A stretch of 45,475 bases of DNA from CAZVEV01 sp964625865 (GCA_964625865.1 CAZVEV010000012.1:1-45475), one strand, 5' to 3'; shown: positions 8,293 through 16,212, counted from the first letter of the stretch. The notes: generated by a model not told the origin, from the letters alone. Numbers and translations are program-made.

Positions 8293-8300
8293 TAAACGTC

Positions 8301-9311
8301 ATGGGTGATCAGCGACAGACGGAGACGGGTAGTTTCCCGGTGCGGCGGCTTCGGCGCCTTCGATACAACGCGACGCTGCGCGACATGCTTGCCGACGTGA
8401 AGATCACGCGGGAAGACCTCATCGCGCCGGTGTTCGTCCGCGAGGGCCACGGCGTTTCGAAGGAAATCGTCTCCATGCCGGGCCAGTACCAGTTTTCGGT
8501 CGACACGGCCCTTGAGACGGTGCGTCGCTGGGCGGACAAGGGCCTGCGGGCGGTGTTGCTGTTCGGCATTCCCGAGACGAAGGACTCTTGCGGCTCGGGC
8601 GCGTGGGACGAGGGTGCCGCCGTCCAGAGGCTGGCCGGCGAGATCAAGCGGGCCCTGCCCGAGATGCTGGTGATCACCGACGTGTGCATGTGCGAGTATA
8701 CCGACCACGGCCACTGCGGGGCGATCAGTCCCCGCCCGGACGGACAGGACGACGTCGAGAACGACGCCACACTGGGATTGCTGGCCAAGACGGCCCTGTC
8801 GCATGCCCGCGCGGGCGCCGACGTGGTGGCCCCGTCGGCGATGATGGACGGGCAGGTTGGCGCGATTCGCGAGGCCCTGGACGACAACGGTTTCGAGACC
8901 GTCGCGTTGATGTCGTACGCGGTGAAGTTCGCATCGAACATGTACGGCCCGTTCCGCGACGCGGCCGAAAGCCCTCCGCAGTTCGGCGACCGGCGGACGT
9001 ACCAGATGGACTTTCGCGCCCCGCGCCAAAGCGGCGCCGAAGCCGCCCTGGACGTCGCCGAAGGGGCTGACATCGTCATGGTCAAGCCCGGCGCGACGTA
9101 CCTGGACATCATCGCCGACGTCCGGCGCCAGGTGGACGTGCCGGTCGCGGCCTACCACGTCAGCGGGGAGTTTGCGATGCTCAAGGCGGCCGCCCGGGCC
9201 GGATGGATCGACGAGAAGGGGGCCGCGATGGAGGTCACCGCCGCGATGAAACGCGCGGGGGCTGACCTGATCATCACGTACTACGCCGAGCAATTGGCCG
9301 AGTGGATGTGA
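8301..9311 (+). CDS. hemB: Porphobilinogen synthase (delta-aminolevulinic acid dehydratase)
   Basis: This 336-residue cytoplasmic enzyme condenses two 5-aminolevulinate molecules to porphobilinogen in tetrapyrrole synthesis. Family landmarks are RRLRRLRYNATLRDML, LIAPVFVREG, and the cysteine-type zinc site DVCMCEYTDHGHCG, which marks a zinc enzyme rather than the Mg-only aspartate type. The two active-site lysines lie in MSYAVKFASNMYGPFRDA and IVMVKPGATYLDI. The ATG at 8301 is preferred over an in-frame GTG at 8283 because the GTG precedes the -10-like box. It is followed after 8 nt by the Nudix gene, so the two are probably co-transcribed. Confidence 0.97.
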   Translation: MGDQRQTETGSFPVRRLRRLRYNATLRDMLADVKITREDLIAPVFVREGHGVSKEIVSMPGQYQFSVDTALETVRRWADKGLRAVLLFGIPETKDSCGSGAWDEGAAVQRLAGEIKRALPEMLVITDVCMCEYTDHGHCGAISPRPDGQDDVENDATLGLLAKTALSHARAGADVVAPSAMMDGQVGAIREALDDNGFETVALMSYAVKFASNMYGPFRDAAESPPQFGDRRTYQMDFRAPRQSGAEAALDVAEGADIVMVKPGATYLDIIADVRRQVDVPVAAYHVSGEFAMLKAAARAGWIDEKGAAMEVTAAMKRAGADLIITYYAEQLAEWM

Positions 9312-9319
9312 GGGTCGCG

Positions 9320-10186
9320 ATGTCGCTGCACACGCCTGAGACATCCGGTGACGGGCCGCGAGACTGCGGGACATTCTTCCTCGACGTGACCGGCGCGTTC
9401 GCGCGGGATGACGTGGCCGTGAGATGGACCGACCAGCGGCGCCAGTGCAACGACGAACTGGGCCGGCTTGTCGACCAGGCGTGGGAAGTGGCCCTCTGGC
9501 AGGCGAGGAAGACCGGCCAGACGCTCTTCGACGGACCGTTGTGCAGGCTGATCTCGTACCGTGCGGACGACGGCCGATTCGACATGACGCTCGGCCCGGT
9601 CAGCTACAAGGAGTTCGTCGGGACCAACCAGACCCAGGCGTACGTGCGATACCTGTACGGCCCGGAAGTGCTCGCCGATCCGCTGGGCGTCTCGGGGGCG
9701 GTGGTCTCGGCCGACGGGTTCCTCCTGCTGGGCAGGCGCTCGACGCACGTGGCGCAGTATCCCGAGCGAATCCACCCTGTCGGGGGAACGGTCGAGCCGA
9801 GCGACGACGGCGCGCCCGACCCGTTTGCCTCGCTGCTGCGCGAGTTTGTCGAGGAGACCGGTATTGGACTGGATGACGTCGAGGACGTGACCCTCCTGGG
9901 CCTCATTCGCGACAAGAACACGGTCCAGCCGGAACTGGTCTTCGACATCAAGGTGGGCGTTGACGCCGCGACGATCCGGCAGGCGGCGCTGAAAGCCGTC
10001 GATGCCGATGAGCACACGGAGATTGTGCCCGTTCGCGATCATCCCGCCCCGGTGGTCTCGTTCCTCCAGCAGAGCTTCTCGGAGTTGACGCCGGTGGGCC
10101 TGGCCACGCTGCTCCTGCACGGTCAGCGTCACTGGGGTTCGGGCTGGTTCGCCGCAGCGAGGGGCTACCTGCGAAGCGTCATCTGA
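9320..10186 (+). CDS. NUDT22-like Nudix hydrolase (putative UDP-sugar diphosphatase)
   Basis: 288 residues. The N-terminal half resembles NUDT22: FDGPLCRLISYR, then LGPVSYKEFVGTNQT, matching the NGPKFRL...LTCYRDFLGTN pattern. Then DPLGVSGAVVSADGFLLLGRRS leads into a Nudix helix whose end REFVEETGI is canonical. The spacing between GGTVEP and REFVEE is longer than the GX5EX7RE consensus, as in NUDT22, which hydrolyses UDP-glucose and UDP-galactose to sugar 1-phosphate and UMP. The ATG at 9320 has GAGGG about 5 nt upstream. It follows hemB closely, which offers no obvious substrate link. The Nudix fold is certain, the NUDT22 relation likely, and the substrate inferred. Confidence 0.8.
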   Translation: MSLHTPETSGDGPRDCGTFFLDVTGAFARDDVAVRWTDQRRQCNDELGRLVDQAWEVALWQARKTGQTLFDGPLCRLISYRADDGRFDMTLGPVSYKEFVGTNQTQAYVRYLYGPEVLADPLGVSGAVVSADGFLLLGRRSTHVAQYPERIHPVGGTVEPSDDGAPDPFASLLREFVEETGIGLDDVEDVTLLGLIRDKNTVQPELVFDIKVGVDAATIRQAALKAVDADEHTEIVPVRDHPAPVVSFLQQSFSELTPVGLATLLLHGQRHWGSGWFAAARGYLRSVI

Positions 10187-10187
10187 G

Positions 10188-10335
10188 GAAGGGTGTAGGG
10201 TGTAGGGGGTAGGGTGTAGGGAACGACAACGACTCGCGCACGTGAACGTCTGTGCGCACTCATCGACGCGTCTCCGGCATCTTGCCGTTTTCGGGCCGTT
10301 TCTACCCCCTATTCCCTATACCCTATACCCTTCTT
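10188..10335. repeat. Inverted GGGTGTAGGGT-rich repeat between convergent genes
   Basis: The left arm (10188-10221) is built from TAGGG-containing units (AAGGGTGTAGGGTGTAGGG). The right arm (about 10302-10335) is its imperfect reverse complement (CCCTATACCCTATACCCTT). The arms are separated by about 80 nt and lie between the Nudix gene and the convergent GGDEF gene; the right arm touches the latter's stop codon. It could fold as a long hairpin and act as a bidirectional terminator. Confidence 0.7.
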
Positions 10336-11818
10336 AAGAGCACGTGGTGGGCTGGTTGGCGGCGATGCAGGTGCGGTTCCTGCCGCCTTCCTTGGCCGAG
10401 TAGAGCGCCTGGTCGGCGGCGGCGATCAGTTCGACCACGCTGCCGACCCAGCGGTCCTCGCCGGTCACGGCGACACCGGCGCTGACGGTGACCTGAAGTG
10501 TCGAGCCCCCCGCGTCAACCCGTTCGGCCGCGATCGCGTGGCGGATGTCTTCGGCGAGGGCATAGGCCTTTTCGGTGGTATGATCGGGCAGGAGGCAGAC
10601 GATTTCCTCGCCGCCGAAGCGGAAGGCGTGGTCGCCGCAGAGGCGCAGCATGACCGCTCCGATCCTCCGGAGGACCTCGTCGCCGACCTGGTGGCCGTAG
10701 GTGTCGTTGACGCTCTTGAAGTGGTCGGCATCGATAAACAGGGCGGCCAGCGGGACCCCGTCGGCCTTGGCGCCGCTGAAGATCGGGTCCATGACCTCCT
10801 CGAGGCGTGTCCTGTTCTGGAGTCCGGTCAGGCGGTCGTGCTCGGCGGTTTCGGTGAGCTTCTGATTCACGCCGCGAAGGCGCTGGGCCTCGGCGTCGGC
10901 ATCGAGGGCGACCTGCACGAGCGCTTCCTGCGCCTGGACGAGTGTCTGGGCCATCGCCGCCGGCGAGAGCACCTTGACGTCGAACAGTTCGGCCAGTTCT
11001 TCGGCCTGGACGGCCAAGCGCTGGAGCAGGTTCTGAATCCGCTCGCCACTGAGTCCGAAGTGCTCGCCGAGGCAGTCGCGGGCCGCACAGGCCGCCCCGT
11101 CGGTGTCCCACGACAGCAGCACGTTCGCCGCCAGTCGCGAAGCCCAAACCAGTCGGACCACCGCCTGGTCCTCGGGCGGGGCGCCGTCCGGATCGTGGTG
11201 ATGGGTGATGACCGAGACCAACTGGTGGGGCAGGGTCCAGGCATCGACCATGGCGGCCCCGACCGCGCCGTGATCGACGCCGAGCGCCTCGCGCTCGACT
11301 TGGGCGAGCGCTTCGTGATCGTCAACGCTCTCGACGAGCGGCTCGTATTCATCCCCGAGTGCCGCCAGCATCCCCAGGATCCCCACGTCCTGGAACAGGC
11401 CGGCCAGGAACACGTCCTCGCTTCGCGCGGCGCGCGTTTCGTCTGCGAGCATGCGTGCAGCCAGGGCCGAGTACAAACTTCGCCGCCAGACGCCCTCGAG
11501 GATCTCGTCCTGCGAGTCGGCGTCCTTGTCCTGGAACGTTGCGCTCAGTGAGACGCCCAGCGCCAGCGTGCTGACCGCTCGCATGCCCAGCAGGACGACG
11601 GCTTGGTTGAGGCTGGAGACTTCACGGGGCGTCAATCGATTGGCCGCCTTGAGCACGCGGGCAGCCAGGATGGGGTCGCGTCCCATGACGTCGGCGACGC
11701 CCTTGACGTCCACAGTAGGGTCTTGAGTCAGGTGGAGCACCTGAACGGAAATGCCGGGAATCATGGGGAGATTCCGACACTTCAGGATGCGCTGAATCAA
11801 CTCCTCTGCAGACGCCAT
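10334..11818 (-). CDS. HDOD-GGDEF protein, putative diguanylate cyclase
   Basis: 494 residues without a signal peptide or membrane helix. Residues about 1-210 are an HDOD domain (LPMIPGISVQVLHLTQDP, RDPILAARVLKAAN, LNQAVVLLGMRAVSTL), followed by a helical linker to about 310. A GGDEF domain completes the protein (DRLTGLQNR, LFIDADHFKSVNDTYGHQVGDEVLRR, FRFGGEEIVCLLPD). The active-site loop reads GGEEI rather than GGDEF/GGEEF. The canonical inhibitory RxxD site five residues upstream is absent (LCGD in its place), so product inhibition may be lacking. It would make cyclic di-GMP under control of the HDOD sensor. The ATG at 11818 has AAGGA 6 nt upstream. Another nucleotide-second-messenger protein, the cNMP-binding acyltransferase, lies 5 kb away. 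Confidence 0.9.
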   Translation of the reverse strand: MASAEELIQRILKCRNLPMIPGISVQVLHLTQDPTVDVKGVADVMGRDPILAARVLKAANRLTPREVSSLNQAVVLLGMRAVSTLALGVSLSATFQDKDADSQDEILEGVWRRSLYSALAARMLADETRAARSEDVFLAGLFQDVGILGMLAALGDEYEPLVESVDDHEALAQVEREALGVDHGAVGAAMVDAWTLPHQLVSVITHHHDPDGAPPEDQAVVRLVWASRLAANVLLSWDTDGAACAARDCLGEHFGLSGERIQNLLQRLAVQAEELAELFDVKVLSPAAMAQTLVQAQEALVQVALDADAEAQRLRGVNQKLTETAEHDRLTGLQNRTRLEEVMDPIFSGAKADGVPLAALFIDADHFKSVNDTYGHQVGDEVLRRIGAVMLRLCGDHAFRFGGEEIVCLLPDHTTEKAYALAEDIRHAIAAERVDAGGSTLQVTVSAGVAVTGEDRWVGSVVELIAAADQALYSAKEGGRNRTCIAANQPTTCS

Positions 11819-12123
11819 TGCCTGTCCTTCTCCCGGATCGCCCTGATGATGCCATGCCAGGTCGGGCGTCCGTTGTCGCTTCCTTTTTCCGCGCAGAACG
11901 CGAAGCCATCACGTATCCGGCCTCAGAGCGGCGTTCTGCTTGCTAAGATAATCGGCAGTTGAGGGCGGGGCCTTGAGTATGCAATCGCGTTGCATCGACA
12001 GCGGAGTGATGTTTAAGCGCAGACGCTAACGTGGTTTGAGGGTTCTTCCGGTTATTGCCATTACGTTGCGGGGCTGTTTCTGACGCGAGAAAGATGGTCC
12101 ACTTGTCTTGTTGTGCCGGCGTA
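11819..12123. other. Intergenic region, nothing recognised
   Basis: This lies between two minus-strand genes. Open frames here are short continuations of shadow frames. I see no hairpin terminator with a T-run, no RNA gene and no member of the repeat families found elsewhere. Confidence 0.5.
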
Positions 12124-12888
12124 CTATACCTCAAGCACGTCCGTTGCCGCGTATCGGCCGGCCTGATGAAGCGGGAAATCGCAGCCGAGGATGTCACGGT
12201 GTGTGGCCAGCGCGAGGTCGGGTGAGTTGTTGTCTTCGGACATGTGGCCCAGGCAGGCCCAGGCCAGGTTCCTCCCGTGCGCATCGAGCAGTTCGGCGGC
12301 CTCGACGTTTGACAGGTGGCCGCCGTGGCCACGGATGCGCTGCTTGACCGGCCACGGGTAGGGGCCGTAGTCCAGCATCTCGGCGTCGTAGTTGCTCTCG
12401 ATCAGCACGGCGTCCAGCGAGGCGATCACCTCGCCCAAGGCGTCGAAGACGTGCCCGAGGTCCGTCAGGATACCCAGCCGCCGCTGTCCGTCGTCGATGA
12501 CGAACGCCGAACCGTCAACGCCGTCATGGGGCGTGGGAACGGTCTGCACGCTCACGTCGCCGAAGCGCAACATCTTTCCTGACTTGAAGGTATGGATGTC
12601 GTCGATGCGCCCCAGCGGATACTTGGCGTTGGCCTCGCTGAGCGTGGCGGCCGTGGCATGGACGGCCAGACCGAACTTGCGATGATAGATGCCCGCGCAC
12701 CGCGCGTGGTCGGCGTGGTCGTGCGAAATCAGCAGGGCGTCGACGTCGCGGATGTCGCGCCCGTGGGCGGCGAGGCGCTCCGCCGCCCGCTTGCCGCTGA
12801 TGCCCGCGTCAAACAGTAGTCGCGTCGGGCCGGCTTCCACGTAGATGCAGTTGCCGTTGCTGCCGGACTGGAGCGAGATAACCTTCAT
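12124..12888 (-). CDS. MBL-fold metallohydrolase, YycJ/WalJ-like
   Basis: 254 residues. It begins MKVISLQSGSNGNCIYVEAG, typical of the YycJ (WalJ) group of metallo-beta-lactamase-fold proteins. The metal site LLISHDHADH sits near residue 60, a further metal histidine in TPHDGVDGSAFVI, and ESNYDAEML near residue 165 is characteristic of the group. YycJ members are putative exonucleases linked to coordination of cell wall, division and replication, so a nuclease role is inferred. The ATG at 12888 begins the conserved strand; upstream in-frame codons overlap the divergent ispE region. A -10-like TACAAT ends 6 nt before the ATG, with no Shine-Dalgarno. Confidence 0.88.
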   Translation of the reverse strand: MKVISLQSGSNGNCIYVEAGPTRLLFDAGISGKRAAERLAAHGRDIRDVDALLISHDHADHARCAGIYHRKFGLAVHATAATLSEANAKYPLGRIDDIHTFKSGKMLRFGDVSVQTVPTPHDGVDGSAFVIDDGQRRLGILTDLGHVFDALGEVIASLDAVLIESNYDAEMLDYGPYPWPVKQRIRGHGGHLSNVEAAELLDAHGRNLAWACLGHMSEDNNSPDLALATHRDILGCDFPLHQAGRYAATDVLEV

Positions 12889-12894
12889 CGTGAC

Positions 12895-12927
12895 ATTGTA
12901 CCCGCCGCGTGAGGATTCCGGTATAAC
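12895..12927. promoter_or_regulatory. Divergent -10-like boxes for the YycJ-like gene and ispE
   Basis: The minus-strand TACAAT (12895-12900) lies 6 nt before the YycJ-like ATG. The plus-strand TATAAC (12922-12927) lies 10 nt before the ispE ATG. The genes are divergent with 49 nt between start codons, so both promoters share this short space. Neither gene has a Shine-Dalgarno, and no good -35 match was found for either. Confidence 0.4.
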
Positions 12928-12937
12928 TACGTTGCAG

Positions 12938-13852
12938 ATGAGCGACGCGAGCGACCACATGACGTTTGGCCCGGTCCGGGAGCGAGTCGAGCGGCTCGAT
13001 GGGGGAGCGATCCGGCTGGCCGCCCCGGCGAAGATCAACCTGAACCTGCTCGTGGGGCCGCCGCGGGATGACGGCTTTCATGATCTCGACTCGTACGTGG
13101 CCAAGGTCACGCTGTATGACGAGGTGACCCTCAGGCCGCGCGGCGACGGGCGAATCACGCTGAGATGCTCCGGCGCCGACTGCGGCGATGACGAGCAGAA
13201 CCTCGCCGTTCGGGCCGCCCGGACACTCGCCGCCGGGCGGGACGTCGGCGGGGTCGATATCGACCTGGTCAAGCGGATCGCTCCCGGGGCCGGCCTCGGC
13301 GGGGGGTCCTCCGACGCCGCCGCCGTGCTGTGGGGCCTGCGGGAACTGTGGCGCCTCGACCTGGACGACGTGGCGCTGGCCGCCGCCGCAGTGACGCTGG
13401 GCAGCGACGTGCCGCTGTTCCTCGGCCCGCCCGCGGCGCGGATGACCGGGCGCGGCGAGCGGTTGGCCGCCGTGGACGTCCATCCGTTCTTCGCGCTGCT
13501 GCTGGTGCCTGATATCCACTGCGCCACCGGCGCCGTCTACCGCGCGTTCGACGCGACGGACCCGGGCGCGATGAGCGAGCAACTTCCTGCGACAGTCCTG
13601 TCCGGCGCACCGTCGACGTGGCGCGGCCTGCTCCGCAACGACCTGGGCGGGGCCGCTCGGCAGATCAGCGGGCCCCTGGACGAACTGTACCGGACCATCT
13701 CCGCCCGCATCGACGCGCCCCTGTCCGTCACCGGCAGCGGCAGCGCGATGTTCATCCTGTGTGACTCACCTGATCAGGCCACTCGGACTGCGGACGCGCT
13801 GGGAGAGGACATGCAGGCCCTCTGCATCCCCGTGCGATCGAATCCCTGGTAA
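12938..13852 (+). CDS. ispE: 4-diphosphocytidyl-2-C-methyl-D-erythritol kinase
   Basis: This 304-residue GHMP kinase phosphorylates CDP-ME in the MEP isoprenoid pathway. APAKINLNLLVG carries the substrate-side lysine. The ATP-binding glycine-rich motif is PGAGLGGGSSDAAAVLW near residue 115, and the third GHMP motif is LSVTGSGSAMFIL near residue 270. The ATG at 12938 (MSDASDHM) avoids overlap with the divergent gene; a second ATG at 12959 is possible, since neither has a Shine-Dalgarno. The N-terminus is about 25 residues longer than usual before the first motif. A strong hairpin terminator follows. Confidence 0.93.
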   Translation: MSDASDHMTFGPVRERVERLDGGAIRLAAPAKINLNLLVGPPRDDGFHDLDSYVAKVTLYDEVTLRPRGDGRITLRCSGADCGDDEQNLAVRAARTLAAGRDVGGVDIDLVKRIAPGAGLGGGSSDAAAVLWGLRELWRLDLDDVALAAAAVTLGSDVPLFLGPPAARMTGRGERLAAVDVHPFFALLLVPDIHCATGAVYRAFDATDPGAMSEQLPATVLSGAPSTWRGLLRNDLGGAARQISGPLDELYRTISARIDAPLSVTGSGSAMFILCDSPDQATRTADALGEDMQALCIPVRSNPW

Positions 13853-13905
13853 CGTCGCCAGGGATTGTCGTTGGGGGAGCATCCCCCGACTGCGTGGGGG
13901 GGGAT

Positions 13906-13931
13906 CCCCCGGACGCAGTCCGGGGGCTTTT
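13906..13931 (+). terminator. Rho-independent terminator after ispE
   Basis: CCCCCGGAC pairs with GTCCGGGGG around a GCA loop (9-bp stem), followed by CTTTT. A weaker GGGGG/CCCCC hairpin lies at 13873-13887. The position fits ispE and also insulates it from the convergent poly-Asp gene. Confidence 0.85.
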
Positions 13932-14000
13932 GCCTGTGCGTGATGTCACCGAAGCTATCGTATCTCTCGGTCGTCGCGCGATTCTCAATCAGAATCCGCG

Positions 14001-14651
14001 TCAATCATCGTCATCATCGTCGCCGTCGTCGTCGTCATCATCGTCGTCGTCGCGGTCCTCCTCGTCCGACAGTGCTTCATCGTTGTCGCTTACCATCTCG
14101 CGGAGCATGCGGATCAGCTTGCCCCTCTGCTCGGTGGCCTGGTACAGGTCCTTGAGGTTCAGACGGATGGCGTTGCGCAGCCCGAGCGTGCGGGTGTCCT
14201 CGAGCAGGTCCTCGAGTTGCTCGATGGCCTCCCTCGGGTCCCGGCCGGCCTGGTCCTTCAGCGCGCCGATGGCGATCATCGCGGCGACCTCGGGGCTGAA
14301 GCAGATCTTGGCCGTCCGCCCGATCATGTGCATCGACAGTTCCATCTCTTCGCTTGCACGCTCGACGTGCCTCCGGTGCTCGGCGAACTCGCGCTCGCGG
14401 TGTTCCTCGTGCCTTCGGCGCTCGGCGAGTTCACGTTCCTCGCGATGGCGGTGCTCTTCACGTTCGCGTCGTTCGGCGGCCTCACGCTCGCCGGGACTGC
14501 GGCGGTCGCGATCGCGATGGTCGTGCTCGCGCCGGTTACGAAACTCGCGGCGGTCTCGCTCGTCGTCGTCCCGTGCCATCGCCAGCGGCACGACCAGAAT
14601 TGCCGTCGTCACCAGCGCCATCACCACCAGGTGTCCAATTCGGTTCTTCAT
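14001..14651 (-). CDS. Secreted highly charged protein with poly-Asp tail
   Basis: 216 residues. Residues 1-26 are a clean signal peptide (MKNRIGHLVV, a hydrophobic run, cleavage near AMA-RDD). Residues about 27-100 are an Arg/Glu/His-rich, probably coiled-coil region (REREEHRHREERELAERRR). A short globular helical domain follows (about 100-185, MIGRTAKICFSPEVAAMIAIGALKDQAG, with EQLEDLLEDTRTLGLRNAIR). The C-terminus is almost pure aspartate, encoded by a GAY trinucleotide run. I do not recognise the family. Poly-Asp tails bind calcium and other cations, so a role at the cell surface or periplasm is plausible but not shown. The gene is single, convergent to ispE, and its reading frame is clear. 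Confidence 0.75.
   Translation of the reverse strand: MKNRIGHLVVMALVTTAILVVPLAMARDDDERDRREFRNRREHDHRDRDRRSPGEREAAERREREEHRHREERELAERRRHEEHREREFAEHRRHVERASEEMELSMHMIGRTAKICFSPEVAAMIAIGALKDQAGRDPREAIEQLEDLLEDTRTLGLRNAIRLNLKDLYQATEQRGKLIRMLREMVSDNDEALSDEEDRDDDDDDDDDGDDDDDD
14004..14063. repeat. GAY/RTC trinucleotide microsatellite
   Basis: TCATCGTCGTCG-type triplets encode the poly-Asp tail on the minus strand. The array is interrupted by single GCC and GCG triplets (Gly and Arg). Such arrays can change length by slippage without a frameshift. Confidence 0.8.
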
Positions 14652-15024
14652 TGCTCGGGTCCTTCTTTTGTGACTGCTGCCTTCGCGAGGGCGGGAACGA
14701 GAGTGCGGGACCGTCCCACGTCAGCCGGCGGGCCTCGCCGCCCGGCGGCATCATTCTCTTCGGAACATCACGTGCGTGTCGGCCAGTCAACGGGTCGCGG
14801 CCGGTCGAGGGATCGCGGTCTGCGGATCGAGTTGCCATCCGTATCCTGACCCATCGCTTGTCCTCGGGTGAGTGATCTTGACGTATAGTGTACAGAAAAC
14901 GGCGATCCGACACCCGAAAAATGTCGCGCCAGGCCCTTGATTCCTCACGATGCCGATGGTATAAGGTGTCCACAGCGCCGGTGGTCGGCGGGGCCAACGC
15001 CCTCCGGATCGCCGGGTTATGGCT
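14652..15024. other. Gene-free stretch upstream of tRNA-Ala
   Basis: No credible coding frame is present. It includes the tRNA promoter (14937-14965) and the upstream region of the minus-strand poly-Asp gene. The 3' half is a typical short AT-richer promoter area. Confidence 0.5.
14937..14965 (+). promoter_or_regulatory. Sigma70-type promoter of tRNA-Ala
   Basis: A -35 TTGATT (14937-14942) and a -10 TATAAG (14960-14965) are separated by exactly 17 bp. The predicted start is near 14972, about 50 nt before the mature tRNA. Confidence 0.7.
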
Positions 15025-15097
15025 GGGGCTGTAGCGCAGTTGGGAGCGCGTCTGCATGGCATGCAGAAGGTCGAGGGTTCGAATCCCTCCAGCTCCA
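15025..15097 (+). tRNA. tRNA-Ala (anticodon GGC)
   Basis: A full cloverleaf is present: acceptor GGGGCTG/CAGCTCC including the G3-U70 wobble pair that identifies alanine tRNA, D stem GCGC/GCGC, anticodon stem TCTGC/GCAGA with loop ATGGCAT (anticodon GGC at 15058-15060, reading GCC), and T stem GAGGG/CCCTC with TTCGAAT. The discriminator is A. CCA is not encoded, so it must be added enzymatically. Confidence 0.98.
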
Positions 15098-15101
15098 TTC
15101 G

Positions 15102-15129
15102 AAGGTCTTCCCGAAAGGGAAGACCTTTT
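15102..15129 (+). terminator. Rho-independent terminator after tRNA-Ala
   Basis: AAGGTCTTCCC and GGGAAGACCTT form an 11-bp stem around a GAAA tetraloop, followed by TT. It begins 5 nt after the tRNA. Confidence 0.9.
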
Positions 15130-15178
15130 CTACTTCTAGCGCATCACTGACGCCCAGTGCTGCTTGTCAAGGAACAGG

Positions 15179-15329
15179 CAAACGCCCACAGGCTCCCGCC
15201 TGTGGGGTATCGACGAAGAAGACGCTCTTTCGTTTCGCACAAGCGCACCGCCTCGCATCGTGGAATCCGCGTCGCTTGGACTAACGCCTCGTTCGCCGAT
15301 ACCCCACGGGTGGAACCCGTGGGCGTTTG
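15179..15329. repeat. 151-bp inverted-repeat element (MITE-like), family C
   Basis: The left arm 15179-15212 and right arm 15297-15329 are near reverse complements (CAAACGCCCAC...GGGGTATCG). Each arm holds its own hairpin: CCCACAGG/CCTGTGGG on the left and CCCACGGGT/ACCCGTGGG on the right. The inner part has no coding frame of note. It looks like a non-autonomous element; no matching transposase is in the window. Confidence 0.75.
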
Positions 15330-15402
15330 TCCGCTTCGTTGCAGGATCGCTGAATGGTGTTGACCTGTCACTCTGCTATCAACGGTGAACGCAGATCACC
15401 CC

Positions 15403-16212
15403 TCACCCCTTCGTCCCCGTCACCGAGTACACCCCCACGATGCCGAACGCCTCGTTGCTCAGTGCGTGGGCGTAGATCTTCTCGAGGGCGGCCTCGGCCG
15501 CGGGGCGCCGGGCGGAAGGCACGAGTTCGCGTTTGAAGCCCGTGGTGATATCGAGGAACGATTGCATGGAGATCTGGTCGCTGGTGACGACGCTGACGTC
15601 GATACGGACGTCCTGGAAGCCGGCGTGCTTGAGGAGATACCCGAGCTTGCGGCCGACGTTGCGGTCGCCGCCGCGGCGGGCCTGGGATTCGGCGACCATC
15701 CGTGTGAACTGCTCGTAGCCGGGCGGCTCGGGCAATATGCCCAGGATCCCGTCGTCCACGTCGATGATGCTCACCGTCCCGCCGGGGCGAAGGACCCGGC
15801 TGATTTGCGCCATGACCCGCTGGGGGAACTCGAGGTGCTGGAACAGAAACCGCGAGTAGACGAAGTCCACGCTCGCCGCCGGCAGGGCCATGTCGTACGT
15901 GTCCATGTACTGGAAGGTGACCGCCGTCGATCCGACTGCGCCTGTGCGGCGGCGCGCGATGTCGAGCAGGCCCTCGTTGATGTCCCCGCCGATCACGCTG
16001 CCGCCGGGAGCAACCATTTGTCCGATGCGCTCGGTGATGAAGCCCGGCCCGCAGGCCAGGTCGAGCACGTCCATGCCCGGAGACAGGCCGGCCTGGGACA
16101 GCATCTGCTTCTCCAGGGGCCAGGCGACGGTGGCTTGGCTCTCGAGGCGAGCCAGTTCGGCCTCGTTCGATGCGAACGTTCCATACGTGTACGATCCGGT
16201 CTGGGTGCTCAT
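15403..16212 (-). CDS. Class I SAM-dependent methyltransferase
   Basis: 269 residues. SAM-binding motif I is VLDLACGPGFITERI near residue 49, with motif II acidic residue IGGDINEGLLD, motif post-II FQYMDTYDMALPAASVDFVYSRFLFQHL, and RVLRPGGTVSIIDVD. These place it among UbiE/COQ5-like small-molecule methyltransferases. The start ATG at 16212 overlaps the stop of the upstream acyltransferase gene in an ATGA arrangement, so the two should be translationally coupled and work on one pathway. The substrate is unknown; a carboxyl or hydroxyl of the acyltransferase product is the natural guess. Nothing is truncated. Confidence 0.9.
   Translation of the reverse strand: MSTQTGSYTYGTFASNEAELARLESQATVAWPLEKQMLSQAGLSPGMDVLDLACGPGFITERIGQMVAPGGSVIGGDINEGLLDIARRRTGAVGSTAVTFQYMDTYDMALPAASVDFVYSRFLFQHLEFPQRVMAQISRVLRPGGTVSIIDVDDGILGILPEPPGYEQFTRMVAESQARRGGDRNVGRKLGYLLKHAGFQDVRIDVSVVTSDQISMQSFLDITTGFKRELVPSARRPAAEAALEKIYAHALSNEAFGIVGVYSVTGTKG

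Noticed and set aside
7463..8300. Palindromes around the IS200-like gene as a CRISPR array
   Set aside because: There is no regular repeat-spacer pattern; the palindromes are paired inverted ends of the element.
11943..12332. Minus-strand frame of 129 codons
   Set aside because: It overlaps the 3' end of the YycJ-like gene in another frame and has no family features.
13873..13931. Possible riboswitch after ispE
   Set aside because: The stems are simple G/C hairpins ending in a T-run, best explained as terminator structure.
14787..15098. Minus-strand frame starting MELEGFEPSTFCMPC
   Set aside because: This is a well-known spurious frame read antisense through a tRNA-Ala gene; the tRNA cloverleaf explains the sequence.
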